Source: Haloarcula mannanilytica
Lineage (GTDB): Archaea; Halobacteriota; Halobacteria; Halobacteriales; Haloarculaceae
Reading direction: 5' to 3'
DNA: 64,000 nucleotides
Assembly: GCF_005406125.1 (NCBI RefSeq)
Contig: NZ_BIXZ01000002.1
Span: forward strand, 434,001 to 498,000
Shown: piece by piece, positions 28,004 through 37,400 of the stretch
How positions within the stretch are numbered: the stretch's first letter is position 1
Layout: every line of letters starts with the position of its first letter
Made by a program: the position numbers and the translations under genes
Notes under the pieces: model-generated
What the model was told of the DNA's origin: nothing
The model's input: only the letters and a program-made list of their open reading frames with translations
Databases searched by the model: none

Positions 28004-28052
28004 CCCGGCCGTCTCCGACATCTTTATTCTTCTTTACTCTGCAGTGAAATCT

Positions 28053-29450
28053 ATGCAAAAACCGTGCCGGGACAGCCGGTCCCGCCGCCAGTATCTTGCC
28101 GCGCTCGCCGCCGTCGGGGCGACCGGGCTGGCCGGCTGTCGTGGTGAGTCCGAAGACGCTGACGAGTCAACGGACCAGTCGATCACGGAAACGGCAACCG
28201 CGACAGCCACGTCGACGGCAGACCCCGCCCGGGTGCTGGAGCGCTACGACGTGTCTCTCAGCCACGAGCGCAGCCAGTCGCCCGACACCGACTGGACGGC
28301 CCCGACCACGTCGCCGGCTGCCACGCCGCTGACGACGGAGGCACTCATCGAGGACCTGGAAATCCCGTGGGATCTCTCGTTTGCCGCCGACGGGACGTTG
28401 TTTCTCACCGAACGAGTTGGTCGTGTCCTCTCGTTTACGGACGGCACCGTCCGGACGGTCACCGAGCCGGCCGCGGTCATCGACGCGGAATCGAGCGACG
28501 ACGGCTGGTGGGTGACCGGCGGCGAGGGCGGCACGCTCGGCGTCGCCGCACACCCGACTTACCCCGACCCGCCGGTGGTGTACGTCTACTATACGACGAT
28601 GACCGACGACGAGCGGTTCAATCGGGTCGTCGCCATGGACGTGTCGGCTGAGGACCCGGCCGCCACGGAGTCCGTCCTCGTCGACGGGATTCCGGGCAGC
28701 AAGATACACAACGGCGGCCGGCTCACGTTCGGCCCCGAGAACTACCTCTGGATCACGACCGGCGACGCCGGCAACGGCGAACTGTCAGCCGACACCGACT
28801 CGCTTGGCGGAAAGGTCCTTCGCGTGACGCCCGCGGGCGACCCCGCGCCCGACAATCCGGACCTGGGGGGAGACCCGCGGGTGTTCACCTACGGCCACCG
28901 GAACCCCCAGGGGCTGGCCTGGCTCCCCGACGGGACCGTCGTCGCGTCCGAACACGGCCCGACTGGCCGGGACGAACTCAACCGCCTCGAAGCCGGGGGC
29001 TACTACGGCTGGCCCGACACCCGCAAGCACGGGGAGTACCTCGACGCCGGCCCCGAGGTCCGCCGGCCGCTGGCAAACACGGGCAACACCGGCGGCTGGG
29101 CGCCCTCCGGCTCGCTGTTTTACACCGGCGACGCCGTGCCGTCGCTGCGGAACCGGCTGCTCACCGGCGGCCTGAAGGGCCAGAAGCTCCTCGCAACGAC
29201 GCTGACGCCGGCTGGCGAGGATCTGCCGCCGGGTGACGGGGCCGAGGTGTACGACGCCGACTGGACCGACGACGCCTACACCGCGACGACACATTCCCTG
29301 CTGGCTGACGAACTCGGCCGGATTCGCCACGTTGAGCAGGGGCCCGACGGCGGGCTGTATCTCGTCACGTCGAACCGCGATGGGCGCGCCGGCGACGGGT
29401 TCCCGCGGGACCGCGACGACGTGCTCGTTCGGGTCACGCCGACTGAGTGA
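28053..29450 (+). CDS. PQQ-type sugar dehydrogenase-like lipoprotein (GSDH family), Tat-exported
   Basis: This 465-aa protein has a twin-arginine lipoprotein signal: SRRQYLAALAAVGATGLAGC, with the lipobox cysteine followed by an acidic Ser/Thr-rich tether. The mature part is a beta-propeller of the glucose/sorbosone dehydrogenase family. It shows IPWDLSFAADGTLFLTERVG, then LGVAAHPTYPDPPVVYVYY, SKIHNGGRLTFGPENYLWIT and TYGHRNPQGLAWLPDG with SEHGPTGRDELNRL, which carry the catalytic His, Ca and PQQ-site residues of that family. It is probably anchored outside the cell and may oxidise aldoses with PQQ. PQQ biosynthesis genes are not in the window, so the cofactor is uncertain. Confidence 0.87.
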   Translation: MQKPCRDSRSRRQYLAALAAVGATGLAGCRGESEDADESTDQSITETATATATSTADPARVLERYDVSLSHERSQSPDTDWTAPTTSPAATPLTTEALIEDLEIPWDLSFAADGTLFLTERVGRVLSFTDGTVRTVTEPAAVIDAESSDDGWWVTGGEGGTLGVAAHPTYPDPPVVYVYYTTMTDDERFNRVVAMDVSAEDPAATESVLVDGIPGSKIHNGGRLTFGPENYLWITTGDAGNGELSADTDSLGGKVLRVTPAGDPAPDNPDLGGDPRVFTYGHRNPQGLAWLPDGTVVASEHGPTGRDELNRLEAGGYYGWPDTRKHGEYLDAGPEVRRPLANTGNTGGWAPSGSLFYTGDAVPSLRNRLLTGGLKGQKLLATTLTPAGEDLPPGDGAEVYDADWTDDAYTATTHSLLADELGRIRHVEQGPDGGLYLVTSNRDGRAGDGFPRDRDDVLVRVTPTE

Positions 29451-29592
29451 GCATTCTCAGTCGTTGTGAATACGGTTTATTTACTCACTTATATAGCTGA
29501 AACACCCGCTCAGTTTGCCTGCGTATTGATCACCAATCAGTCTCCCAGGAGAGTTTGCTGTTCACAAGAACATACAGAACAGTTCGAGAAGC
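29451..29592. other. AT-rich convergent intergenic region
   Basis: This 142-bp region lies between two convergent genes. It contains the short hairpin TCTCC-CA-GGAGA and ATTG-ATCAC-CAAT, plausible as 3'-end signals, and no gene. Base composition drops here and stays lower until about 31540. Confidence 0.4.
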
Positions 29593-30441
29593 CTACGTTC
29601 CAGTTCGGAACCGCACCTCGATCTCGTTGGGGCCTGTGACCGCGATGCCATCCGCCGTCTCAATTACCGGATACTGACTGTCTGTGAGTCGGGCTTGGAC
29701 TACGTTGAGCGCCTCTGGGTCAGGAAGGAGTACTTCGAACCAGGAGAGACCTCTGCCGCCGACTGGCCCGGACCGCTGATTCCACGTGTTCGCACCGATG
29801 TGGTGGTGGTAGCCCCCAGCAGACACGAATACTGCGCCTGGCTCGTCCACCTGTACCTCGAACCCGACGGTGTCCACGTAGAAATCACGGAACGTCTCCA
29901 GTGAGGACACCGCAAGGTGAACGTGCCCAATGTCCGTTCCAGCAGGGAGTCCTGAGTCACCAGCGGCAGCACCTTCTACCGCTTCAAGATCGAGGGGATA
30001 CGTTCCCATACGAATGCTCCCGTCATCGCTGCGAGGCCAGTCCTCACGCGGACGATCCCGGTAGATCTCGATGCCATTGTCCTCCGGGTCAGTCAGGTAC
30101 AGTGCCTCGCTGACACTGTGGTCGGATGCACCGCTAAGTTCCCAGTGCTCCCGAATGCGAGCTACCGCGTCACCCAGTGACTCACGCGAGGGGACCCGAA
30201 ACGCATTGTGAAAGAGCCCAGCACCTGACCTGTGTCGTTGGCGTCCATCTTCCACCCTCTCCAAGATGAGGAGAGGGGTGTCCTCGGCACCGAGAACGGA
30301 ACTTGTGTCGGAGCGATGGAGCACATCGAGCCCAACGACATTCCGGTAGAACCTAGTCATCTCTTCGAGGTCGCCGACGCGGAGTGCGGTCCGTCCGATA
30401 CGTGTTTGCTGAGGGAGTCTGTCTGTTGTCATTAAAGTCAT
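29593..30441 (-). CDS. VOC-family dioxygenase, CatE-like (catechol 2,3-dioxygenase family)
   Basis: This 282-aa protein has two vicinal-oxygen-chelate modules. Module 1 begins IGRTALRVGDLEEMTRFYRN. Module 2 begins DIGHVHLAVSSLETFRDFY and includes the characteristic GGYHHHIGANTW and LSWFEVLLPD. The C-terminal His, His and Glu of these three segments can form the iron/manganese site of type I extradiol dioxygenases; the N-terminal module lacks the first His. The layout matches Bacillus CatE/YfiE. The gene follows the DoxX gene by 21 bp on the same strand with a divergent HxlR regulator, as in the bacillary catDE system, so a role against catechols/quinones is inferred. Confidence 0.85.
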   Translation of the reverse strand: MTLMTTDRLPQQTRIGRTALRVGDLEEMTRFYRNVVGLDVLHRSDTSSVLGAEDTPLLILERVEDGRQRHRSGAGLFHNAFRVPSRESLGDAVARIREHWELSGASDHSVSEALYLTDPEDNGIEIYRDRPREDWPRSDDGSIRMGTYPLDLEAVEGAAAGDSGLPAGTDIGHVHLAVSSLETFRDFYVDTVGFEVQVDEPGAVFVSAGGYHHHIGANTWNQRSGPVGGRGLSWFEVLLPDPEALNVVQARLTDSQYPVIETADGIAVTGPNEIEVRFRTGT

Positions 30442-30462
30442 TATATTGGATATGAGCCCTGT

Positions 30463-30954
30463 TTATCCGTCTGTGGCCCTCGACTGAGACGAGCCACGGG
30501 TCCGGTCTTCTTGGCCTCCCAACGTCTGTTCAATCGAGAGCGCTCCAGGGCCACTCAAGACAACCGCTACTGCGATCAAGGCCAGCACGAGTGTCAATTC
30601 GATACCATTACTCGCGGCCGGATACCCGTTCGGAAGGTGGTACAGCACTGTAGCGACGAACATGTCGATGGCGAGTAACGCGCCCGTGAGTCGAACGGCC
30701 AAGCCGGCCAGTAGTAAGAGACCACCAACAAGTTCGAGGAGACCGACACCCCATGCCATAATCATCGGAAGCGGAACGCCGAGACTCGCCAAGAAGCCCG
30801 CGAAGCCCGAGATTCCCATCGGTTTCGGCCCGATTGCGAAGACTTTGCCGACGCCTGCGATAAGCATCGTAATCCCAAGGGCTAGTCGAATAAAAACCGG
30901 ACTCCACCGCGCAGCCGTCTCGGATGGACGTTCCATCGAGTGTAGCAGTTCCAT
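30463..30954 (-). CDS. DoxX-family membrane protein (CatD-like)
   Basis: This 163-aa membrane protein has four helices: PVFIRLALGITMLIAGVGKVF, MAWGVGLLELVGGLLLLAGL, LTGALLAIDMFVATVLYHL and LTLVLALIAVAVVLSGPGAL. The GxxKVF and GLLELVGGLLLL segments are typical of DoxX/DoxD. In Bacillus subtilis the homologue CatD is encoded with CatE. It is the first gene of a two-gene unit with the dioxygenase and is divergent from the HxlR gene across a 62-bp region. ATG 30954 is kept because the promoter fits a leaderless transcript; M7 (30936) is a possible alternative. Confidence 0.85.
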   Translation of the reverse strand: MELLHSMERPSETAARWSPVFIRLALGITMLIAGVGKVFAIGPKPMGISGFAGFLASLGVPLPMIMAWGVGLLELVGGLLLLAGLAVRLTGALLAIDMFVATVLYHLPNGYPAASNGIELTLVLALIAVAVVLSGPGALSIEQTLGGQEDRTRGSSQSRATDG

Positions 30955-30964
30955 TACAGAATGT

Positions 30965-30990
30965 GGTTGGGAGTCAAACCGTTTAATAAC
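30965..30990. promoter_or_regulatory. Symmetric divergent promoter of doxX and hxlR genes
   Basis: TTTAATAA (30982-30989) is nearly self-complementary. Its centre is 31.5 nt from the ATG of each flanking gene, so one TATA-like element could serve leaderless transcripts in both directions. GGTT-N8-AACC (30965-30980) lies between this element and the doxX start, a natural place for an operator of the adjacent HxlR protein. The operator assignment is inference. Confidence 0.5.
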
Positions 30991-31016
30991 TCAGGCAACA
31001 AGAACGTGACCAAGTA

Positions 31017-31373
31017 ATGGTGGCCCAACCACCCGACGCTGATACAGAGGAAAAGACCGACGCTGAACAGCAAAACTCAGACCTCTGCAACGTCGTTGGA
31101 GCAGTCGAAGAGATAGGAACGGAGTGGAAACTCATCACCCTCCATAATTTACGAGACGGAGAACAGCGGTTCAACGAACTCAAACGAGCAACAGGGGCGA
31201 GTTCCTACACACTGTCTCGTGTCCTCGAGGACTTGGAAGAGAAGGGATTCATCGAGAACCGCAAGGAGTTGGAGTCGCCAGTCGCCAGTTACTATACGCT
31301 GACCGAGAAGGGAGCCGACCTCTGTCCCGTGTTCGAAGCATTAGATGACTGGGGAGCTGAATGGCTTGAATAG
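31017..31373 (+). CDS. HxlR-family (DUF24) winged-helix regulator, possibly redox sensing
   Basis: This 118-aa HxlR-type wHTH has an acidic N-terminal tail, then SDLCNVVGAVEEIGTEWKLI. The recognition region is ELKRATGASSYTLSRVLEDL and the wing is SPVASYYTLTEKGADLCPVF. Cys24 sits just before helix 1, where the related Bacillus YodB and CatR carry their redox-active cysteine. Cys103 is in the C-terminal dimerisation helix. The divergent placement next to doxX and the CatE-like gene indicates that it controls them. Sensing of quinones or diamide-like electrophiles is inferred from the bacillary parallel. Confidence 0.87.
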   Translation: MVAQPPDADTEEKTDAEQQNSDLCNVVGAVEEIGTEWKLITLHNLRDGEQRFNELKRATGASSYTLSRVLEDLEEKGFIENRKELESPVASYYTLTEKGADLCPVFEALDDWGAEWLE

Positions 31374-31534
31374 ACCGACTGTCTAAGCCCCGAGTTGCTA
31401 ACTGTTTACTCTGTACTGACCAGCTGTCCGCTCCAATCTCATGACTAGCAGTACCGTATTCACAATGACTGTTATAGGCAACACGTGGAACCCTCTTCTG
31501 TGAACCCCTGGCTATATTTCGGTTGACGAGAGAG

Positions 31535-31542
31535 GGTGATCC
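31535..31542 (+). promoter_or_regulatory. Strong Shine-Dalgarno site of bioY
   Basis: GGTGATCC directly precedes the ATG and is an 8-nt match to the sequence expected from the archaeal 16S 3' end (GGATCACC). Most genes in this window lack such sites. A TATA-like GTTATAGG near 31470 would give a leader of about 45 nt that includes it. Confidence 0.55.
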
Positions 31543-32124
31543 ATGGCAACAGAGCAATCCGTCGACCTTGTGGACGACGAGACCGTCGGCTGGTTCACTA
31601 AGGCGGTACTGATCGCGGCGCTGACAGCGGCGCTCGCACAGATTTCTATCCCGCTCCCCGGGCCGCTTCCGCCGTTCTCGTTGCAGCCCTTCGGGATGTT
31701 CTTCGCCGGCCTGGTGCTGGGGCCGCTGTGGGGCGGCGTCGCCCTGCTGTTGTACCTGCTGGTCGGCATCGCCGGCGTTCCGGTGTTCTCGAACGGCAGC
31801 GCCGGCTTGGGCTATGTCATCGCCGGCGAAGGGACCGGTGGCTTCCTCATCGGCTTCCTCGTCGGCGCGGTCGTCGCGGGCGCGATCGCACACCGAAGCA
31901 CGACACCACGACCGGTCGCTGATCTCTCTGTGCCGGTCCAGGTCGCCGCGCTCGTCGCGTCGGTTGCCGTCGTCTACGCTATCGGCGTCCCGTGGCTGTC
32001 GATGGTGACCGGGCTGTCGCTCGTCCGCGCCGCGACCGTGAATGCCCCCTTCGTGCCGCTTGACCTCGTGAAGCTCGGGATCGCCATCGCCATCGTCGAG
32101 GGTGGCTACCTCTCCGGGCGATGA
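31543..32124 (+). CDS. bioY: Biotin ECF transporter substrate-binding component BioY
   Basis: This 193-aa membrane protein has about six helices. The BioY signature region is ALTAALAQISIPLPGPLPPF followed by SLQPFGMFFAGLVLGPLWGG and GVPVFSNGSAGLGYVIAGEGT with TGGFLIGFL. These residues bind biotin in the S component of the ECF transporter. The next two genes supply the ATPase and the coupling membrane protein, with overlapping ends (4 nt and 7 nt), giving a complete three-gene biotin importer. Regulation by biotin is expected, but I see no clear operator in the 168 bp upstream. Confidence 0.95.
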   Translation: MATEQSVDLVDDETVGWFTKAVLIAALTAALAQISIPLPGPLPPFSLQPFGMFFAGLVLGPLWGGVALLLYLLVGIAGVPVFSNGSAGLGYVIAGEGTGGFLIGFLVGAVVAGAIAHRSTTPRPVADLSVPVQVAALVASVAVVYAIGVPWLSMVTGLSLVRAATVNAPFVPLDLVKLGIAIAIVEGGYLSGR

Positions 32125-32825
32125 TCGAGATCCGAGACCTGGTGTACCGGTACGGCGACGCCGCCGCTCTCGACGGGCTCTCGCTGTCGATACCCGACGG
32201 TCAGTACTGTCTACTCGTCGGGCCGAACGGGAGCGGGAAGACGACACTCGTTCGCCATTTCAACGCGCTTCTGACGCCGGATTCCGGCACCGTCACCGTC
32301 GACGAGACCGACGTGACGGACGACCCCGTCGTCGCCCGGACGCAAATCGGGATGGTGTTCCAGCACCCCCGCGACCAGTTCGTGGCCGCGACCGTCGGCG
32401 CTGACGTGGCGTTCGGTCCGGAGAACCTCGGCCTCGACAGGAGCGAAATCGACCACCGGGTCGCGGCGGCGCTGGATGCCGTCGACCTCGACGGGGCCAG
32501 AGAGCGGCGCATCGACGCGCTCTCCGGCGGCGAGCAGGCCCGCGTCGCCATCGCCGGGGCGCTCGCCATGGAGCCGAGCTACCTCGTGCTCGACGAACCG
32601 CTCGTGGGCCTCGACTGGCCGGCCCGGGAGTCGGTGCTCGACCACCTCGACGCGCTGGCCGCCGACGGGACGGGCGTCATCGTCGTCACCCACGACCTCC
32701 GGGACCTCCACGAGCGGGCCGACCGCCTCGTCGCGCTGCACGAGGGCCAGGTCGTCCTCGACGAATCGCCGTCGGACGCGCTCGGTGCCCTGCCGGACCT
32801 CGGCGTCCGAGACCCGCGATGCTGA
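32121..32825 (+). CDS. bioM: ECF transporter ATPase (BioM)
   Basis: The 234-aa ABC ATPase has Walker A LVGPNGSGKTTLVRHFN (about residues 33-49), Q-loop MVFQHPRDQFVAATVGADV, signature LSGGEQARVAIAGALAM, Walker B YLVLDEPLVGLDW and H-switch VIVVTHDLRD. The Q-loop FQHPRDQ is typical of ECF-type (Cbio/EcfA) ATPases, which drive vitamin uptake. Its start overlaps the bioY stop by 4 nt and its end overlaps bioN by 7 nt. A single ATPase gene implies a homodimer, as in dedicated BioMNY systems. Confidence 0.94.
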   Translation: MIEIRDLVYRYGDAAALDGLSLSIPDGQYCLLVGPNGSGKTTLVRHFNALLTPDSGTVTVDETDVTDDPVVARTQIGMVFQHPRDQFVAATVGADVAFGPENLGLDRSEIDHRVAAALDAVDLDGARERRIDALSGGEQARVAIAGALAMEPSYLVLDEPLVGLDWPARESVLDHLDALAADGTGVIVVTHDLRDLHERADRLVALHEGQVVLDESPSDALGALPDLGVRDPRC

Positions 32826-33529
32826 GCTACCGGCCCGGGTCGACGTTTGCCCACCGGCTGGACCCGCGGTCGAAGCTGCTGGTCCAGTTCGGGCTCGCCA
32901 TCGCCGCAGTCGCCCACCCCACGCCGCTGTGGCTCGTCGGCACGACTGCGTTCGCGCTGGGCACGCTCGCGGCGGCCCGGCTCTCGCCGCTGGCGGTCCT
33001 TCGCTCCTATCGGGTCGTCCTCGCGGTGCTGGCGCTGGCCCCGCTGATTGCTGGCATCGCGCTCGGCCCGCCGTGGTTTCGGGTCGAACCGGCGCTTCGT
33101 TCGGCGCTGTACGTCGGGCGCATCCTCCCGGTGTTGTTCGTCAGCGCCGCCTACCTCACGTCGACTCCGGTCCGGGACACGCGGGCGGCAGTTCAGCGCT
33201 TGATTCCTGGCAAGCCCGGCCAGATTCTCGGTGTCGGGATGGCGCTGGTCGTTCGGCTGTTCCCGCTGGTGCTCGCAGACGTTCGGGAGGTACGCGACGC
33301 GATTCACGCTCGCGGGGGCGAGACCCGCCCGCTGTGGGAGCGGGCGAGACTGCTCGCCGTCCGGTCGCTGGAGCGCACACTCGACCGCTCGGACCGACTC
33401 TCGGTGGCCCTGCGAGCCCGCTGTTTCGCATGGAACCCGACGCTCCCGCCGCTTTCCTTCGAACGTCGTGACTATCCGGTGCTCGCTGTCGGCGTCGCAC
33501 TGGCGCTGTCACCGCTCATCCCGGTCTAA
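32819..33529 (+). CDS. bioN: ECF transporter transmembrane coupling protein (BioN)
   Basis: The 236-aa T component (EcfT/CbiQ family) starts SYRPGSTFAHRLDPRSKLLV and has several hydrophobic helices. The two Ala-Arg-Gly-type coupling motifs contact the ATPase: VRDAIHARGGETRPLWE (A-R-G) and LSVALRARCFAWNP (A-R-C). The second motif has Cys in place of Gly, a variation seen in some T components. It completes the bioYMN operon. The next gene is convergent. Confidence 0.9.
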   Translation: MLSYRPGSTFAHRLDPRSKLLVQFGLAIAAVAHPTPLWLVGTTAFALGTLAAARLSPLAVLRSYRVVLAVLALAPLIAGIALGPPWFRVEPALRSALYVGRILPVLFVSAAYLTSTPVRDTRAAVQRLIPGKPGQILGVGMALVVRLFPLVLADVREVRDAIHARGGETRPLWERARLLAVRSLERTLDRSDRLSVALRARCFAWNPTLPPLSFERRDYPVLAVGVALALSPLIPV

Positions 33530-33549
33530 TCGGCTCGTTCGGCGTTTGT

Positions 33550-34398
33550 TTAGGTCTCCTTGTGTTCCTGTTGGAGTGCCGTCTCCACCCACTCCGGACG
33601 CGTGACGGGGTCCGGGTCGGTGTCGAAACGAATAGTGCTTCCGGCGACGGCCGGCGTACCGTCTCGCGTCCCGGTGTAGCGAATCGACGCCCGCCTGAGC
33701 AGTCCGCGTCCGGTGACGACGGCCCGGATGCTACTCGTTTCGACCCGGTCCAGATTCGGATTCGTCGATAGGCTATCGCTCAGATTTCGGGCCAGGAGCG
33801 TGTACGTCGGCGGGTCGGCGTCGGTGTCGCTGGCGACCACGGCGGCGTCTTCGCTCGATAGCATCTCCCCAACGGAGTGTGCGGTCCGCCGGTAGGGATA
33901 CCGCTGAGGAGACGCTGTGACCACGTACCGCGTGGACTCGTTCGCATACTGGAATCGCATGACGCGGACAGACTCGTTGGACCATGCACGCCGGCTGACG
34001 ACGGTTCCACCGCCGGCCCGACTGTGTGCTGTTTCGGTCCGCCACGAGAGAATGACGCCGCCGTCCCCAACCGTCCGACCGCGTTCCAGTCGCCGCACCG
34101 TTGTCCCGTTGTCGAACCGGACAGTACGGACGACAGTGACGGCGTAGCTCTCGTTCGTGAGGCGCTGCTCGTGGGCGATGCCGAGCCGTTCGGGGTCCCT
34201 GACGCCGTCGGCGGTGACGCCCGGCGGGGGGCTTGGCTCCGCTGTGGGGACCGGCGCGGGTGTCACGGTTCCCTCGCCGGCGCTCGGCCCGGCCGTGCCA
34301 AAGGCACTACAGCCCGCAAAGCCGACGAGCGCCACCAGGGCGATTGCGACGCCGAGTGAGCGGGGCTGCACGAGCGGGCCTTCGAACTCCTTGTTCAA
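33550..34398 (-). CDS. Haloarchaeal lipoprotein (DUF7537-like)
   Basis: The 282-aa protein has a lipoprotein signal: LGVAIALVALVGFAGC followed by a Pro/Thr-rich tether (TPAPVPTAEPSPPPGV). The mature part is beta-strand rich with alternating charged strands (TVVRTVRFDNGTTVRRLERG; VMRFQYANESTRYVV) and resembles LolA/LppX-like folds proposed for abundant haloarchaeal lipoproteins of this type. It is probably anchored to the outer face of the membrane. The family label is from memory and the function is unknown. The gene is convergent with bioN and follows the large sensor kinase on the same strand. Confidence 0.72.
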   Translation of the reverse strand: MNKEFEGPLVQPRSLGVAIALVALVGFAGCSAFGTAGPSAGEGTVTPAPVPTAEPSPPPGVTADGVRDPERLGIAHEQRLTNESYAVTVVRTVRFDNGTTVRRLERGRTVGDGGVILSWRTETAHSRAGGGTVVSRRAWSNESVRVMRFQYANESTRYVVTASPQRYPYRRTAHSVGEMLSSEDAAVVASDTDADPPTYTLLARNLSDSLSTNPNLDRVETSSIRAVVTGRGLLRRASIRYTGTRDGTPAVAGSTIRFDTDPDPVTRPEWVETALQQEHKET

Positions 34399-34445
34399 TT
34401 TGGCTTCGAAGGAAGACCGCGGGCGGGATCACACGGATCGACGTA

Positions 34446-37400
34446 TCAGTCCACGATATCGACGCCGGTAATCTCGAACCGCGCGCCGCCGTCGCTGCCC
34501 TCGCCAACGGTCACCGTCCAGTCGTGGGAGTTGGCGATCTCCGAGACGATCCAGAGCCCGAACCCGGTCCCGTCGTCCGAGGTAGAGTAGCCGGTCTCGA
34601 ACACCTGCGACTGGTCGCCCTCGGGGATGCCGTCACCGTCGTCTTCGACGTAGAACCCGTTGTCCAGTTCGCCCACCGTGACCGTCACGTCGTCGCCGCC
34701 GTGTTCCACGGCGTTACTGAACAGGTTCTCAAGCAACTGTTCTAACCGGCTCTCGTCGGCCCGAACGACGGCGTCTGCCTCGGCACTGAGCGTCGCGTCA
34801 CGGGTCTCGACGTTGTGCCAGCACTGTTCGACCACGTCCGGGAGCGCCACCACGTCGGTGTCGATCTCCGAGCCCCCGCGTGCGGCCGCGAGGAGGTCGT
34901 CAATGAGCGTCCGCATCCGCGCGAGCGCATCGCTGGCGCTGTCGAGGTGCTCGCTGTTTCGCTCCTGTTGGGCCAGCTCGATACGACCCTCGACGACGGA
35001 GAGCGGGTTCCTGAGGTCGTGGCTGACGATGCTGGTGAACTCTTCGAGGCGCTCGTTCGTATCCTGGAGTTCTTGCTCGCGATGCTTGCGTTCGGTGATA
35101 TCGCGGTCGATGCCGATTGCCCGAACCGGCGTCCCGTCGTCGTCGGATTCGACGCGGCCTTTCGCTTCCATCCAGCGGACCTCGCCGTCGCGGATGATCC
35201 GGAACTCGGCATCGTACGTCCCGGTTTCGACCGCCGATTCGATCCGCGCTTCAACCGCTGACCGGTCTTCGGGATGAATGAGCGCCAAAAACCCATCCAG
35301 CGTCTCGATGCCAGTGCCATACAGCGTCTCGGCAGAGGGATAGTACGACAGCGTGCCGGACTCGAACTCGCGGTCCCAGACGAGCGTGTCGGTGGTCTCC
35401 AGGGCGATTTCCATCCGCTCGCGGGTCGCCTCTAGCTCGCGCTCGCGGAGCTTTCGCTCGGTGATGTCCTGGACGGAGCCCCGGAGTTTGACGACATCGC
35501 CGTTCTCAGTGACCGGTTCACATAGCGCACGTACCCAACGGCACTGGTCGTCGTCGCCGATGCGTACCTCCATGTCGTACCCGTCGGCCGTCGCTATCGC
35601 TCGCTGGAACTCCGTCCGGACGGTCTCCCTGTCATCGGGGTGGTACAGGTCGATGACGGATTCGACGTTCAGTTCGGCGTCCGCCCCCAGCCCGTGTAGC
35701 TGGTAGAACTCGCTTGTCACCGTCATCTCCGGCGGATCGGTCGTCACGTCTACCTCCCAGCCGCCGACGCTCGCGATCCGCTGGGCCTGGTCGAGGAGCT
35801 CCTTCGTTCGTGTCAGCTCCTGCTCGCGGCGCTTGCGCTCGGTTATGTCCCGACCGATGCCGGCCAGCATCGGGTTCCCGTCGGGGTCCTCGACGCGGGT
35901 CGCCGTGAACTCGTGTGGGATCTGCTCTTCCTCTTTCGTGATAAACGGCACTTCCACACGGGTGATGCCGTCCTCGAACACCGATTCGATAGCGGCAGTG
36001 ACGAGGTCCCGATGTTCCTCGGGGAAGAACTCGGTCCCGTGGGCCCCGGCCACCTCGGCGGCCGAGTAGCCGGTCACGTCGAGCAGGCTCTGGTTCCAGC
36101 GCCGGAACCGGCCGTCGCTGTCGAGGACGTAGAACACGTCGTCGATGGCGTCGAGCATGTCGTCGGTGTACTCCTTGTACCGTTCGAGGCGCTGCTCGCG
36201 TTGCTGGCGTTCGAGTTCGTAGCTCACCCACTGTGCGGCGAGATGGACGAACGTCTTCTCGTCCTCGGTGAAGGGGGTCTCACGGCCCGACCGGTCGACG
36301 AAACAGAGCGTCCCCGAATGCGCGTCACAGACACGGACCTCGCCGCTGATGTACGTCTCGTACCCCCACCGTTCGTACGCCGGGTCCGACGCCCACCCCT
36401 CTTCGGACGCTTCCGCGATTGCCGTGACGCCCTTGGAATCAATTATTTTCCGGCAGTACGACTCCGACAGCGGTGCGACAGTTCCCGGTGCGAGCCGCTC
36501 GTCGTCCCCGCTCGAATAGAGGATCGAGAACTCGTCGGTGTCGGTGTTGTTCGAGGACAGGAACGCGTCGGAAGTCCCCAGTCGCTCCCGCCCCAGATCC
36601 AGTACGGCCTGGATCTTCCCCTCTAGGGAGGCGTCGGGATCGGCGCTGATCTCGTAGAGCTCCCGGAGCGTCTGGTTGTGCTCCGCGAGCTGGTTCTTGG
36701 TGGCTTCGAGTTCTCGCTCCCGGTTCCGCCGCTCGGTGATGTCGCGGGCGAACCCGGCCACGCGAACCGTCTCCCCGTCGCCGTTGGTGATCGGCTCCCC
36801 CTGTATCCAGACCCAGCGCCGATACCCCTCCTCGGCGTTGACGCGGCACTCGACATCGGCTGACTCGCCGCTCATGAGACACTGCATCGCGTCTTTCATC
36901 GTGTCGCGGTCCTCGGGATGGATGCCGTTCAGGAAGTCATGCGGGTTCTCCTGGAGGTCGGCAACTGAGCGCCCCCAGATATCCTCGTAGGCGGAGTTGA
37001 TGACGAGCACCTCGCTCAGGTCGGCCGTGAACTCCCAGAGGATGTCGTTGGTCGCCTCGGTGAGCTCGCGGACGCGGCGCTCGGACTCGGCGGCCTGTCG
37101 CTTCGCGCGGTACTCGGAGACCGCGTTCTCGATGCGGTTGGCCAGCAGTTCGTACACCTCGACCCCGAAGGATTTCTGCAGGTAGTCAGTCACGCCCATC
37201 GAGATGGCCTCGCTGGCGACTTCCTCGCTGCCTTTGCCGGTGAACAGAATAAACGGCAGGTCCGGGTTCGTCTCCCGAATCGCATCGAGCAGTTCGATAC
37301 CGTTCATCTCCGGCATGTCGTAGTCGGAGACGACGGCGTCGAACCCGTCTTCGGCGAGCCGGTCGAGCCCACTTCGTGCGCTGGTCGCGGTTTCGACGGA

